This document shows positions 34,538-47,100 of a DNA stretch of 64,000 nt, piece by piece; within the stretch, counting starts at the first letter, position 1; every line of letters begins with the position of its first letter. The stretch lies in contig NW_001798991.1 of assembly GCF_000165425.1 (NCBI RefSeq), positions 186,001-250,000 on the forward strand, read 5' to 3'. The notes beneath the pieces were generated by a model. That model saw only the letters and a list, made by a program, of their open reading frames with translations, was not told the origin of the DNA and searched no databases. Position numbers and translations under genes: made by a program. The DNA comes from Paramecium tetraurelia. Lineage: Eukaryota > Ciliophora > Oligohymenophorea > Peniculida > Parameciidae.

Positions 34538-35274
34538 TCATGCAGAATCATACTCTATAAGTTTTGTCTTCTTTTATACAGGCGGTTCTGGTATATTATC
34601 ATCATCATCACTCACAAGTGGTTTGAAACTCTTTAGATTTGGATTTTTTATTTATGAGTTGTTTTCTTCTTTGTCAACCTTTTAAGTTTCTTCCTTATTA
34701 TTCTTATGATTCAAATCCTCTAAAAACTAAGGAGGCTTGATCCTTAACTTGACCACTTTGATTGACCCCACAGAGTAGACTTTATCAGATGTTTGAGTCT
34801 CCTTTTAAACAACAATCTAAGGTGTACTATCAATGGTTAATTCAGATCGTCTTTATTTGAATTGCTTAATATGTTCTCTTTCAATTTTTATTTTTCGATT
34901 TTCTATTTCCCTCAATTAACCATAATACTAAAAAAAGTCGAAATCTTCTTCATTAAATATTTCCTATTTAAATCCGCTCTCTTCAACATACTCGAGGTTG
35001 TCTATAATAGAAAATATTGATTCGAAGTACCTTCATCTGTTAAAGGCTTGGTCTTTTCATAAATGTTGGGTTTAGTTTGTTTTTTCCTTTGCATCTTGGT
35101 TACTTCTGGTCTAAGCAATTAATCTATCTTTTCTTATTCGACCATTTATTCTGAGAGAGTCAAGAAGGATAGCTTCTTTTCCTAAACTTGAATTGGTTGA
35201 TCCCTCTTTACTTCCTAAAATTCGAGTCCATCTTTGGATGTCAAAATAGAATGAGAAACAAATTTATTAGTCAT
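34538..35274 (-). CDS. FAM192A/PIP30 (Fyv6-like) family candidate
   Basis: About 235 residues from ATG 35274-35272 to TGA 34540-34538. It starts MTNKFVSHSILTSKDGLEFQ; the family (FAM192A/PSME3IP1 in animals, Fyv6 in yeast) also begins with an FVS motif in a charged N-terminal helix. NIYEKTKPLTDED...ESGFKQEIFNEEDFDFFQYY and GQLREIENRKIKIEREHIKQ resemble the conserved LYERLQEQK...GLDEDETNFLDEV...QRREEELKEL order. A 29-nt intron at about 35003-35031 (gtacttc...attatag) separates these two blocks. The C-terminus is acidic (VSDDDDNIPEPP). Known members are nuclear and linked to the proteasome activator PA28-gamma or to splicing. The match is weak and length-dependent, hence moderate confidence in function. 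Confidence 0.5.
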
Positions 35275-35355
35275 AATATATTATTTGATAATTAAGTTAG
35301 TATTCTCATATGGAATGTACATAAGGAAACTTCCAGAATTAATAATTTTATTAAA

Positions 35356-36164
35356 ATGACACGTCTAGTTGCCTTATGTACAATTCTCTTATTGTTGAAC
35401 TCGACTTAGGCTTACTTCATTGATAAGGCACATCGTCAACAAGCTCAAGAATTGATAAACAAATTTGTTTTCGGATTCACATAATAATTTGATGCCCTCT
35501 CCGCAGAAGGTCTGGATCACATAGGAAACATGAAACTGGCATTCGATTATTGGATAACCAAGTTTAAAATCCATGGTTTCGACAAGATGAGTGTAATTCC
35601 TTACTTCTATTAGAATAGATAAATTTTGATGTAGATCACGACATCCTTGAAATCACTCTGCCTACAGTTAATCTAGACATCATTGTTGAAGATTCCTATA
35701 CCATCCCTGTAAAAATAGAGAAGTAAATTGAGTTATGATTATTTATAGCTTAACTGCTTCAATTATCTTTGACATTGATCCAACTCGATTCAGATGTTAA
35801 GGAGTTGAATTTGATTATGATAATGTGTCCTTGGATGTGAATTTGGTTGTCCAATACTTTAGTAAAATGTTATTGTCCCTCGACATGGTGAAGAATGCTA
35901 TCAAAACAGCTGAATTGCCTATTAGAAATGTTATCGTTTAGACAATCAGAGTATATTCAATTATCATTACTCTAGAGCAATCACGAAAGACTTTATCGTT
36001 TACTCTCTGACTTAAGGGCTGGTCACTTTGATGCAGATGCTCTCTTAGCCAAACTCCCAGAAGTCCATCATACTAGAATTGATCACAGAGAGTACCTCAT
36101 CAATGTCAGAACCATTTTTGGATACGAATCTTAAAGAGAAAAAGAGAAAAAAGTAGATTTATGA
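35356..36164 (+). CDS. Secreted or vacuolar protein, unassigned
   Basis: The N-terminus MTRLVALCTILLLLNSTQAY is a clear signal peptide with cleavage expected near residue 19. The mature ~220 residues carry no Cys-rich or catalytic motif I recognise; segments such as KQINFDVDHDILEITLPTVN, SIIFDIDPTRFRCQGVEFDY and SLDVNLVVQYFSKMLLSLDM alternate beta and helical patterns, suggesting a globular beta-rich fold. Introns: 23 nt at about 35589-35611, 26 nt at about 35721-35746 and 25 nt at about 35950-35974. The C-terminus is charged (YESQREKEKKVDL). Stop TGA 36162-36164. Its start is 81 bases from the divergent gene. Confidence 0.6.
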
Positions 36165-36262
36165 AATAGAGTATATATATATAATTTAAGTTTATTATTA
36201 TTTTATCATTATCTCATTTCAAATTTTATCAGATTTTAATTATAAGTTTATATTTATATTAT

Positions 36263-37940
36263 ATGAGCATCGACTATTCATATTTAGCTCCTCCTTTGGG
36301 GGCTCATTCAGTTTAACACACAGGTACCCAGAACCATTATACAATACTTAGATTATTATATTAAACATCACGAAAGAGAAAAAGGAGCTCGTAAAATTTA
36401 CGATTGTGTTCCTTACGATTCTTTTGAATAAGAGAAGATTAAAGAACTCAAACTAGAAATCTAAAAATTAAATATGTAGCTTCCATCAGAGTAAGTATTT
36501 TGTTTTATAAATCAGTTGGAAAGAAAGTGATTATTTAAAAATTGGCTACTCAGGTCGTTTCAAAATGAAGGAAGTTATTAAAGTAAATAATGAAATCATT
36601 ATTACTCTAGAAATTGCAATTGCATTTATCTTGGAGAGCCAATCCAATATATCATTAAATTAATCCAGCAACTGAAAAATTTCTCAAGGATGGTATCTGT
36701 TATATATTTGGAAGAGATAAACAATATCGTCCCATTGTTATTTTGAATGCTCATCTCATTGATTTAAAGAAAGTATAACTCCAACTATTTTTATATAGTA
36801 TGATAAAGAAACGATAATTTAGGCATTGTCATTTCAGATGGGAATAATTAAAAAACACATGTTCATTCCTGGCAAAGTTGAAAATTGGATATTCTTATTA
36901 GAAAGTAATGGTTTGGGAGTTTTTGGTTTGCCAACTAAAGCATTATAAGTGGTCATAGATACTATGAGCACAAACTTCGGTGGTTGTTTGGAAAAGATGT
37001 TTATTTTAAACCCATCTTCAGGCTTGAACTTTTTGTGGAAAACAATATCAAGCTTTTTGGATCCTGAAACTGCAGAAAAAATCAATTTTTTATAAAAGAA
37101 AGAGTTTATGAAATTACAGTAAATTATTGATCCAAATCAATTAGAATAAAAATATGGTGGAACTTAACCCAACTAAACTACATTCTGGTATCTATATCTC
37201 ATTTAAATAGGCCCCCTTACAATCTAGATTTAATTGATGGAAGAACTGTTCCTAAATAAAAATAGCAAATTGATCAGTTTATTCCTATTAAAAATGAGGA
37301 GAAATAGATTCAAAGAAATGAAGATCCTTATGATAATGTTGAAAATAATGTCAACGACTTTTTTGAAACCTAAAAATAATTGTATAACTTTGAACAAAAG
37401 AAATCAGCAGAATTTGGATAAGCTCCTTTACAGAATTATTAGGAAGAGGAATAACCTTAAAAATAGGAATTGAATGATTAAGATCAACAAAAAGAAAACG
37501 ATTAACATCATTAACCTTTAATTTAGGAAGGCTAACAACAGTAAGAAATTGAGCAAAATCAAAATCACTAAAATCTCTAATAGAATTCAAATTAACATGT
37601 TGTTGAGGAGAGTAAGGAAAGGGAAGATTAAGATTAAGATTAAAAAAAATTATAAAATGAAGGAATTATTTCTAAACAGGAACCTGAATAAGAAGTTTAG
37701 AAACCACCTGAATAACAAGATAATTAATAAAAATAATAATAGAATTAAGAATAAACTCAAAAAGTTGAATCTGATGTTAATAATAATAAAAATTAACATG
37801 AAGAAGAACTTTAAATTGTAAGTAATGCATCAGCTACAAAAATCATATAACCAGAAGAAGTTTAAGGATAAAATATTGAAATAAATTAAGTTGATCCTGT
37901 TACCAATACCGCATGTTGCAAAAGTTGTGAGATTTTCTGA
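36263..37940 (+). CDS. CRAL-TRIO (Sec14-like) lipid-binding protein with Gln-rich tail
   Basis: Sec14-domain proteins bind and exchange phospholipids or other hydrophobic ligands. The lipid-binding core is seen from FLKDGICYIFGRDKQYRPIV (the R/DRPV entrance) through IIKKHMFIPGKVENWIFLLE, SNGLGVFGLPTKALQVVIDT, NFGGCLEKMFILNPSSGLNF and LWKTISSFLDPETAEKINFL, followed by DPNQLEQKYGGTQPNQTTFW, the classic end of the domain (LPxxYGG). After a 23-nt intron (about 37179-37201) comes WPPYNLDL and a ~230-residue tail dominated by Gln, Asn and Glu, nearly all Gln coded by TAA/TAG. The N-terminal ~90 residues contain the CRAL-TRIO-N type helices. Other introns near 36323-36346, 36492-36516, 36583-36610 and 36775-36800. 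Stop TGA 37938-37940. Confidence 0.82.
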
Positions 37941-39044
37941 GATATTTTATAATCAAATTTTAATTATTTTATAAGTATTCAAGAATATTTTAAGTTGGTT
38001 TATTCATAATAATATGTTATTATAATATAACCAATAAGGAGTTGAGCTAAATTAATATAATTTTAGCATAAATATATGAATAAATTCTAATGTTTAAATT
38101 AAACATTCCCTTAATTTATCAACTAAAGTAATATGAAGGAATCAGTAAATTCTTATTTAGTATTATAATTGACTGATTAACAACTATCAATCAAATTTAT
38201 AATACTTAAACCATTTTTGCAAGATTATGTTGGAAATGATGAAACTCATGTATAAAAGATAGAAAAATACATTTAAAATAAATAATTGTTTTAAATCATA
38301 TTATTTGAATACTTTAAATATTTTATAGAATAAAACACAACTAATTCAATCTTTGGTTACAATAATTTACAACTCTTTATAGGGTGAATATTCATCAATA
38401 TCAAAGGTATTAAATCAATTAGAATCTGAAATGATAATTAAGATTTCCAATTATATTTTCTTAAATCAATTTTTTACTTCTACGGATTGAAAGTACTGGA
38501 TATTAATGAAGGTTCACGAAATAAATACTAAACACTTTGGTTAATGGTTGAAAAAGGGAATGATTAAGATTTGTGAATAATAATTTGATAAGATTAATCA
38601 TCCTCAATCATAACATAGAAAAATATAATGTAAATAATTACATGATATTTAGAATCTGAATTTAATTTAGAAAAACTTAAAAGATCATTAATACTCTATT
38701 ATAATCGTAATAAACTTAATTATGGTTTCAAATAAAATAAACTATGAAAATATTTTGTCATTATATCTATATATATCTATTACTTCCATTCTTTTGACAG
38801 CACACTAATAATATTGTTCAATATTATTATGATTTCCTTTTTAGACGGCAAAGCAATGACTACCAAAATAAAGTTTGATAAATGATCAAATATTTCAATG
38901 AGAATCAATATATATTTTATTATTTAACTGATAAATTAAATGAACTCAAAACAATAGCATATGACAGTATGTCCAGCTCTACTAAAGGGAGACGATTAGC
39001 CAGATGATTTCCCCCTTAAAGCTTAAAATAGTAATGTGCCCAAA
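37941..39044 (+). other. 1.1-kb AT-rich stretch with decayed-looking plus-strand frames
   Basis: Three successive plus-strand frames look partly coding: 38133-38397 (MKESVNSYLVLQLTDQQLSI, 88 codons), 38398-38490, and from about 38490 to 38850 (KYWILMKVHEINTKHFGQWL). They are separated by TGA codons that I could not remove with plausible introns. The pattern fits a decayed gene, but the composition is so AT-rich that chance open frames are also expected. No family recognised. Confidence 0.3.
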
Positions 39045-41273
39045 ATGGTGATTTAGAAAAAGATTATGGCTTAACCAAATAATGAAATATTATATGAGAG
39101 ATTGAATTAGGAGGCGGAAATTTTTAAATAGAATAATTAAATGTTAAAAGATTACTACGAATAAGAGGAATTGAGGCCTTGTTCATTTGCTCCTTAAACA
39201 TTAAATGACGGTTAGGAAAAAAGGTCACTTTATTAATTTTTATTTGATTAACAGAATCATGTTCTTAAAATAGAATAAAAATTAGAGTAAATCAAATAAA
39301 ATGATATGGATCGAGATTTATAGCATCCTTATCATCCAAAAACTAATGATTTTAATTTTTAATCTAGAGATGAGTCTATCCCTACTTATGAAAGATTGTA
39401 TAATTTAAACTAAAAGAAACCTTCTGAACCAAAAATGCAATAATCAGAATCAACAGTCGATTTCAAACCTGTTATTCAATAGAAATCCTCAAATATAGTT
39501 CGAAATTAGAAGGTTGAAGATATCCTTTATTAAGATGCACAAAGAAGATAATAAAAATAAAAGGAAACCTAAGATAAATAGAATGCACCTAAGGTAGTAA
39601 CAGTAAATGTTAAATATACTTCAAATAATAGTGAGAAAATAGTAGCTTAAAAGTTCATTCGAGAATTTGAGACAGTTATAGATTGGATCTTTGATTAAAC
39701 AGGACAAGAAAGACCTTCGAATGTCTCTTTTTCAATTGATTATTTGAAATTAGGGGAAATCCTTCAGAGATTAGATTTCCTTAATTAGTTGTAAGCTAAA
39801 GAAAATAATGAAAAAGCAGTTGAATATGAGAATTTAAGGTTGTCAGAGGAAAGAGCTTTGTTATGTGAAATATGGACGGTATTGAGAGGTGATGAATTAG
39901 GAGGAATTAGCAAAAGAAATCTTTGCTTGTTTTTATTGACTTTGATTGGAATTACAGATTTCAAAATCAAAGAATTGCCATCAGCTTAGAATGAAGAATT
40001 ACCAAATTATTAGAAATCAATTTAACCTCAATAACATAAGATTGTTACCGCCCATCAACCTAATGATAGACCTAAATTGGGAACTATTGACAAAGATGGA
40101 AATATCATATTCACATTTGAAGAGACAAAAAAGATATAAAAACAATTTGATATATTATATAGAAATAGATTAGGTTGTGAAGAACTCAAAAAATCCAATT
40201 GGAAAGATGAAAATCCTTATAAACCATAGATATTGCCTTAATCTAAACAACTAGCTAATTAGTTTAGAGAGAAATTGTTAGAGGAAACTGCTAATCTAAT
40301 TGACAATTAATTGATTAAAGTCAATATTCCTGAAAATGGTTAGATTACTCATGCTGATCTTTTAGTTTTATAGAAGAAAGCTGTGGAATATCATAAGGAA
40401 CAAAAGAAACAAGAAATATTGTAATAACAATTAGATAAATGTCCATTCAAGCCACAATTATTGAATAATTAAAATAATGAGGAGAGAAAAAGTTCATCAA
40501 AGAAATAAGAAAAATATCTATAACTATATTCATTAGCCAAACCAGCTACTTAGAAAAGAGATAGAACAACCGAAGAGATTGAATACGAGAAACAATTAGA
40601 AGAATGTACATTTTAACCTGGCTTATAATCCAAAAATAGCTAATAATAAAAATAGGATAATCATTATGTTAATAAGGATGTTGATAAGACTGTTCAAAGA
40701 ATGAAATAAGCAAGATAAAGAAGAGAGGAAGTATAAGGGATGTTAGAGAGAGGATATAAAAGTAATAAGGGTCCCTAAAATTAATAATAATAAGTTTAAT
40801 CAATTTCATAAAAAAAGGATAGTAGAAGTGAATCTTAAAATCAACTAAAATAGACATCTCAATCATCTAGATAGAAAAGTATGTAATCATAGGACTCTTA
40901 ATAAATGAATACTTTTCAATCTTAGAATTTCCATATGGACGAGACTTAGCCAAAAGAAGAATAAAGCATTGTTAGAACTGGTAGCTGTAATATATAAATA
41001 TGATTAATAGAATAAGATGAGAGAATACCATTGTTATTTGTTGATGTGAATTTGGGACCAAGTAAGACTGAAAGAATAGTTGTCTATGAAGGAGATTAAT
41101 CATGCGATTTAGCAGCTAGATTTGCTCATGAACATAGTAAAATAATAATTAATTTATTAGATTTGGATGAATTTATGTAAGAAAAATTAAAGGAATTGTT
41201 GGATTACTAAATAAGTGGATTATTAACAAAGATAGATGAAGAGGAAGGAGCATTAAGTGAAAATGATTAATGA
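39045..41273 (+). CDS. Long charged protein, unassigned, apparently single-exon
   Basis: About 742 codons from ATG 39045 to TGA 41271-41273 without any intron, unusual here. The first half is Gln/Lys-rich with repeated FKP/FxPQ motifs (VDFKPVIQQK, CPFKPQLLNN, CTFQPGLQSK): short 'C-[PT]-F-x-P' elements occurring three times. The centre has a helical domain (EKIVAQKFIREFETVIDWIF, FSIDYLKLGEILQRLDFLNQ, RALLCEIWTVLRGDELGGIS) that looks like an EF-hand-type helical pair without calcium-binding residues. The C-terminus is a compact domain, IPLLFVDVNLGPSKTERIVV, YEGDQSCDLAARFAHEH, consistent with a ubiquitin-like/PFU-type fold. Related proteins seem widespread in ciliates and flagellates, suggesting a ciliary role, but I cannot name the family. 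Confidence 0.6.
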
Positions 41274-41293
41274 TATTTATATATATTTACTAA

Positions 41294-42168
41294 TCATGAT
41301 TAAATTTTCATTAAAAACTATCTGATTGGAGATATAATATGTAAATCAATCAAAAATTAGTTGTGTGTCATTCCTTCGAATAATTGTAAATGAGCAAATC
41401 CACTACACTTACTCATCAATTAAATAGAATGTTAATAAGATATCAATTTGTCGTTGATACCATGAATAAAAAGTGTAGGACAATGTACCTTATGCATTTT
41501 TTCAAGATTTCTAAAGCGTTCTTTGACTAGTTTAGATACCCAATTAAAACTATTTTCTTTTATAACATCACAGAGAGATGTAAATGGACTCAATAATACA
41601 AGCGCTCTTATTCTTTTGTATCTAATACTCATTTCAACAGCAATGCTGGTTCCTATGGATCTACCCATAATAATGATTTTAGATTCATGGACTTTAAGAT
41701 TATTAATGAGATGCTCAATCAATTGATAAGCATTTTTGATTATAGTATCACTAGATGATTGTCCATGATAAATTCCATATCCTGGATATTCCATACAGAT
41801 GGAGGCCATCTTAATAGTATTATTGTTTATACTTCCAATTCAGCAGCAAGTAAATACGCAAGAGATTTGCACATTCCGATGTCTTCTGCATTGGCATGAA
41901 AATAGACTATTATACCATTTCTAAGATTCTCTTCAAGCTATAAGAGAGTAACTATCCTTTTGGTTTATCTGTTCTGACTCATTTGTCTTGTTGACTCAGA
42001 TTGATTGAGTGTGACTTTGATAGTGCCATCATATGTTTTGAGTTCATTTTATTGAATAAGGGAACGACTACGATGATACTGAATTTCTTCTTCAATGTAA
42101 TAGAGACCAGAAAGAGTATAATCGTAACTAGGCTTAGGAGAGGGAAATATTAAATCGTTAAAATCCAT
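41294..42168 (-). CDS. ABHD17-like alpha/beta hydrolase
   Basis: ABHD17 and ABHD13 relatives are serine hydrolases; ABHD17 depalmitoylates membrane proteins. The N-terminus contains DLIFPSPKPSYDYTLSG, like the family FPP/PxxxSY start. GIIVYFHANAEDIGMCKSLA is the oxyanion-loop HGNAEDIG block with Ala in place of Gly. The nucleophile elbow is IIIMGRSIGTSIAVEM (Ser in GRSIG), the acid is in FIHGINDKLISY and the His in EGMTHNQF, so the triad is complete. One 23-nt intron at about 41815-41837 (gtataaac...ttaag) joins AELE to MASICMEYPGYGIYHGQSSS. About 285 residues. The N-terminal Cys cluster used for palmitoylation in animal ABHD17 is not visible. Start ATG 42168-42166, stop TGA 41296-41294. Confidence 0.87.
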
Positions 42169-42283
42169 AATATATATTAAAAATATCAATCAAAGACCAA
42201 TTCGGTCCTTGAGTGTATAATAGAGTGTATCTAATCTTAGTGATAGTAATACTTCATTTATAAAGTAGTAACTAAGTTGTATA

Positions 42284-43048
42284 ATGAGTAGTCTATTTTT
42301 GAGTAAGTCAATTAATAGAATGTTTCAAAATATTCTGCAAATGTGAATTTATTGAATCTTGCTGTGGATCATCTAGAGAACTTTCAAAATATTAAAGGTT
42401 TATTAATAGTGGCAACTTACAATAATGAAAAAAAGGACTTTGAACTTATAAGGATAGCAACCAAACTGAGAAATTAGTAAAGAAGACATTTATTCTTCTT
42501 TATTATTCTCTGAGAATATTAAAAGGATCAATTCATCAATAAGAATTGATATTTATTAATATCATTTATGACAAACTAAATGAACATTTTTTAGAGAACA
42601 TCCAGATTGATAAAAAAGATAGGAAGTAAGTGGTCTAAAGGAATTTGATGGTGAGGATTTACGTAATGATTAAATTCATATCGTAAGAATATGATTCTCG
42701 CAGTAAATACAACAAAGAACAACAAAAATAATGGATCTTTGATTAGATCGAAGAAAATAAAATAGACAAGAATAAGAGAAGGCTCAAGAATATACTTATG
42801 CCCAATATACATTAGAGATAAATAGATTTAGAAGAATGCTCCAAGACAACTTTGCCTAAAGGAAAACAGAAATTGGAATTGCTACTAAATAAACGAATCT
42901 ATTATTGCTAAGATCTTATTTATACTTTAAATAATCTAAGGAGAAAAAGAACAAAGAGGAAGGAGAAAAACAAGAGAAATTAGCAGCAAAACGAGCTGAT
43001 AGGGATTTATTACTATAAAGAGGTCTTAAATAGTCTTATAATGGATGA
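42284..43048 (+). pseudogene. RIB43A-type ciliary protein, decayed copy
   Basis: RIB43A/RIBC2 is a filamentous protein inside axonemal doublet microtubules. Fragments of the family signature occur in order but in different frames: SGLKEFDGEDLRND (family: LQKFEGEDL) near 42630, YNKEQQKQWIFDQIEENK (QQQREW) near 42710, then EKAQEYTYAQYTLEINRFRR, MLQDNFAQRKTEIGIATKQT from 42780 to 42890, and a charged tail to TGA near 43048. At least two one-base frame changes and one in-frame TGA separate these pieces, and none is explained by a GT...AG intron. The 5' part (42284-42560) holds no recognisable family sequence. No intact RIB43A gene lies in the window. The alternative is a very error-rich assembly, which seems unlikely given the clean neighbours. 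Confidence 0.72.
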
Positions 43049-43062
43049 TTATTATTAATATA

Positions 43063-44083
43063 TCAGGCGGTTGATCTTTGAAGGGAATTCAAGTATTCTA
43101 AGTCATCTCCTACAATTTCCATGATTTCTTATGCACTTTGAGAGGGGAACAATTCTATCAAAGTCTATGCTACTTCTGGTCTAATTCTCAACAATTCACA
43201 TAATTCTACAACTACTGGATTGGTGGATGTGTTTAAGTGTTATTATTCTTATTAAATTGATGAAATTTCTAAGGATTATGGGAAAGAAGTGTCAAGTTCC
43301 TTCTAGACCATCTCAGCTATTTATGCTCTTAAGGTATTTCCTTATGGTAAATCTGGTTTGTCACCCTTTATATTTAAATTATTAGATACAATAGCGGTCA
43401 CTATAATTGAAGGAGTCTATTCTGGTTTTCTAATTTTCAACATAGCATGTTGATGGTTTCCAAGATCTTCACATTTTTCACACAAGTCGAAGTCAATGCA
43501 AACGGCACACTATAATTTATAATTTGAAAAAATTACTTTGTATCTGATACCTTCAATGGGGAATATTTTACATCCATCACACATCACACCCTAGTGGACT
43601 ACTTTTTTAGATTCTTTGACATCCACCAAGGCTGTGCTGTTAATTGATTATGTTTCAATTTTATTTTAAACATCATTAACAGCAATTGATTGTTTAACCT
43701 ACTTAGTAATTTCAGGGATTAGTTCCATGACCTGTTAGCTGACTAATTATTTAATATGTTCTTTTCTGTATTCTCTTCTATTACATGTTATTTCTTTCTT
43801 AAATCCTCCCTCTTGAACTTGTTGTACATACCTTTAATTAGTAAATATATAAGTACAATGTGACTAATTTTGTATCAAATTAACATTCCCTAATGGTTTG
43901 TAAATCAGCATCGCATGTGACATCAATCATATCTCCATCAAAATCCTCATATTGAAGTGTGAACTAATTAGGGAGGTTAGTAAGTCTGATTGGAAGTCTT
44001 CTCACTATTTTCTAAATGGAGAGTTCAGCCAAAGGTCTTCTGAATGTCCATGATTACTCGTTACATTTAACTTAAAGCTACAT
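43063..44083 (-). CDS. PB1-ZZ domain protein, p62/NBR1-like
   Basis: Animal p62 (SQSTM1) and NBR1 are selective-autophagy receptors with an N-terminal PB1 and a ZZ zinc finger. From ATG 44083-44081 the PB1 domain reads VKCNEQSWTFRRPLAELSIQ and FTLQYEDFDGDMIDVTCDAD, the latter a textbook acidic OPCA motif. After a coiled-coil-like linker (VMELIPEITKQVKQS) comes VHQGVMCDGCKIFPIEGIRY, then CAVCIDFDLCEKCEDLGNHQ and HAMLKIRKP: the Cx2C...Cx2C...Cx2C...HxxxH pattern of a ZZ finger. The last ~90 residues are helical (ELCELLRIRPEVAQTLIELF, PSQSAQEIMEIVGDD) and may be a UBA-like end, but I cannot show it. Introns near 43839-43870 (after PB1) and 43514-43540 (27 nt, inside ZZ). About 310 residues; stop TGA 43065-43063. 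No NBR1 FW domain is visible. Confidence 0.8.
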
Positions 44084-44148
44084 TTTTTATTATAAAATAT
44101 TATTATTCTTTTATAATTAAATACTGGTGTGACTTATATAAATACAAA

Positions 44149-47100
44149 TCAAATTAAAACTTTATTATTAATTATTATTTGTATTTAATATTCTATTGGG
44201 AATGTATCCGTGCCTGATAATTTTATTTTTACTTATTAAAATTACTATTAAATATTAAAATAATTTACTTTGATAAAATATAATCTAACTCCCTTTTCAT
44301 CCTCAGGATCATTATAAGAAATAATCAACTCAAATTTGTTCTCTCCAATCTCCTCAACTGTGAATTTATAGGTATTCTTCAAATTCTTCAATTCAACTTT
44401 CTATAATATATATAACTTAAAATTTACTCTTTCTAAATTGTATTTTGGAATGATAACTTCAATTTATTGTCTATTAAGTGAGAGAATATATCCATCTACT
44501 TCAACTGGATTCGCCTTTAAGAGCAAAGCCAAGAATAACTAAAAATATATTTATTAGACATACTTAATCGCATTAATCACTAACTCTTCTAGCATTTAAT
44601 CTGCAGTCATTGCAATGTTACATTATAGCCTTTAATTTATCCCTAGTTTCTCCAGTTTTATCAATTTCTTATTATTCAAGAGCAATTTATAATCTTCGAT
44701 GTACCAAAATATCAGGATATCTTCTTATTGGGGATGTAAAATGTGTATATACATCAAAATCCAAGGCATAATGTCTCCATTCTGTTTCTGGAGTCTCATC
44801 AACAACAAAATATTGAGCTGCTTCCATCAATTTTAATAGACGGAACCCTAAAATCAATTTAATTTCCTCAGATTCAATTTCATTAACCTTATTCATAGTT
44901 AATTTCAAATTTCTAGATGTTGAAACATCCAAATTTTGAGCCATCTCCTCTAATCCACAAGCTTCTAATAATTTTCGATAATAATCTAGTTTTTCACTCT
45001 TAGGTGAAATGTGTTATCTAAGGACAGCTGTTTTGGTATCATATTCAATCAACTTCTTGCCAACAAATTAATTAGCCAATAACATCCATTCCTCTACCAT
45101 AAATTGAGCAAGCCCTCTCTTTTCCTCTGTATAGCCAGTTGGGAATAAATCAGAATTAAGAAGAAATCTTAATTTGCTTTTTTCAAAAGTTAACGATCCT
45201 TCCAATCTCTTCTCCCTTCTCTTTTATGCAATTGTATTTAACAACAGAACTTTATCTTTCAATACAATTTCATCGAATCCTTCAGCAACTTTATATCTTG
45301 CTTCACCTTAACTAAACTATTGAATTTCACCATCAATCAGTTAATTTACAATGTCATAACTTAATTATGCGCAACTTTTAATAACCGATTTTGCAGCTCT
45401 GAAACTATCCCATAACACTTCTCCTTCACTTGTCATCTTAAAGAATACAGAAAATGCTAATCTCTCAACATCTCTATTCAATGAACAAAGCTCTTCACAC
45501 AGAATTCTGGGTAACATAGGAATTACCTTATGAACTAAATAAACAGAAGTAGTTCTTAATATTGCTTCCTTATCTACTTCACTGTTTGGAAGGACGAAGT
45601 GAGAAACATCAGCAATATGTACTCCAATTTCATAAATACCATTTCCTAAATCATTAATACTTAACGCATCATCCAAATCTCTGGCAGTAACAGGATCTAT
45701 ACTACAAATATATTCCTTTCTTAAATCCATTCTGTTCTCTCTTTCCTTAGCTATGGAATTATGAGTAAATGCCTTCATTTCTTCTTTGCACTATTCAGAA
45801 AATTCATTGTCATAAACTGAATTCTCTGTTAATATAGCCTCGCATTCCACATCAATATTTCCTTGTACTCCTACTTCTTTAATCAATTCAACATATGGAT
45901 ATCGACTATTCTTGGCCCATGATATATATTTTGCTGAAAAGTATCTCTATGAAACATAATCCATGAATTTTTAAACAGGTTCTTAATTATCTAGTTCATA
46001 ATTAAAAGTAAGTAAATTCTTCACATTGAAAAATGGAATTCTTTTATTAACACACTTGAATGAGACATAATAATTCTATTCTATATATTTTATTAGTTCC
46101 TCTTTAGTTTTTATTTCCTTATCGATTGAATTTGTTTTTTTATTAAATTCTAACTTACCAATCATCTATCTGCTTTCTATTGGATTTTTTATCACTCCGA
46201 CAACCTTACCTACAAGTTGAGCTTTTTGCAATTATTAAAGTTTTGTTAATGGAACCTTCTTTTTAACAACATAGAGATCTGATACTTCTGAAATGTCATC
46301 CTCTTCTTCTTATTAGCTATCAACATCCTCCCAATCATCGTTATTTTCTTCTTTTTCAGATATCTCCTATTATATTTCCTTTTTTTATTCATTCTTTTTA
46401 TTCTTTAAAGGAATTTGTTAGGTTATCTCTTCTTCTTCATAATCATCCTCCGATTCTTTGTCTGTCTTTTATATTTTTGTAATTTTGAATGCAACAAGAG
46501 CTCCATGAAATGCTCTATTCGTATCGACGAAAACTATTATTTAGAATAATTAACTTACAATTAACATGGACTTTCTTCTTAAATATAGGACATTTAATAG
46601 TAGCCTTTTCCCTGGTAAATTCATTAGCTATGAAGATTCCTTCAAATATATCATTTTCAGCTTTTCCTTTTTCAATTTATTTTTCAGTCCAATATTCTTC
46701 AAAATCTTAATTCTTCTAATACTTTTTATTGTTTCTTCCTCCTTTCTAATTTCTATTGTTTTATTTGTTTCTTTTATCATTATTATCCTTTCTATCAAAT
46801 CCATGTTCATCATACTCTCTTCTTTAATAATTTTATTTTTTATTTTTCTCTTGTTTTTTATAATAATAATCATCATCAAATGAATTTTCCTCATCTAATC
46901 TATTGTAATCATCATCAAAATTATTATTTTTATAATGATTGAATCTTTTTTTATTAGTTTATTTATTCTAATCTGATTAGACTGACCTAATGTGTTTTTC
47001 CGCTCTTCTGTCTCTTCTCACTTATTTATAATGAATATATTCAGTTTGATGAGTATTACTTTTATTATTGTTATTTTTTTATTGATTTTGATTTTCTTAG

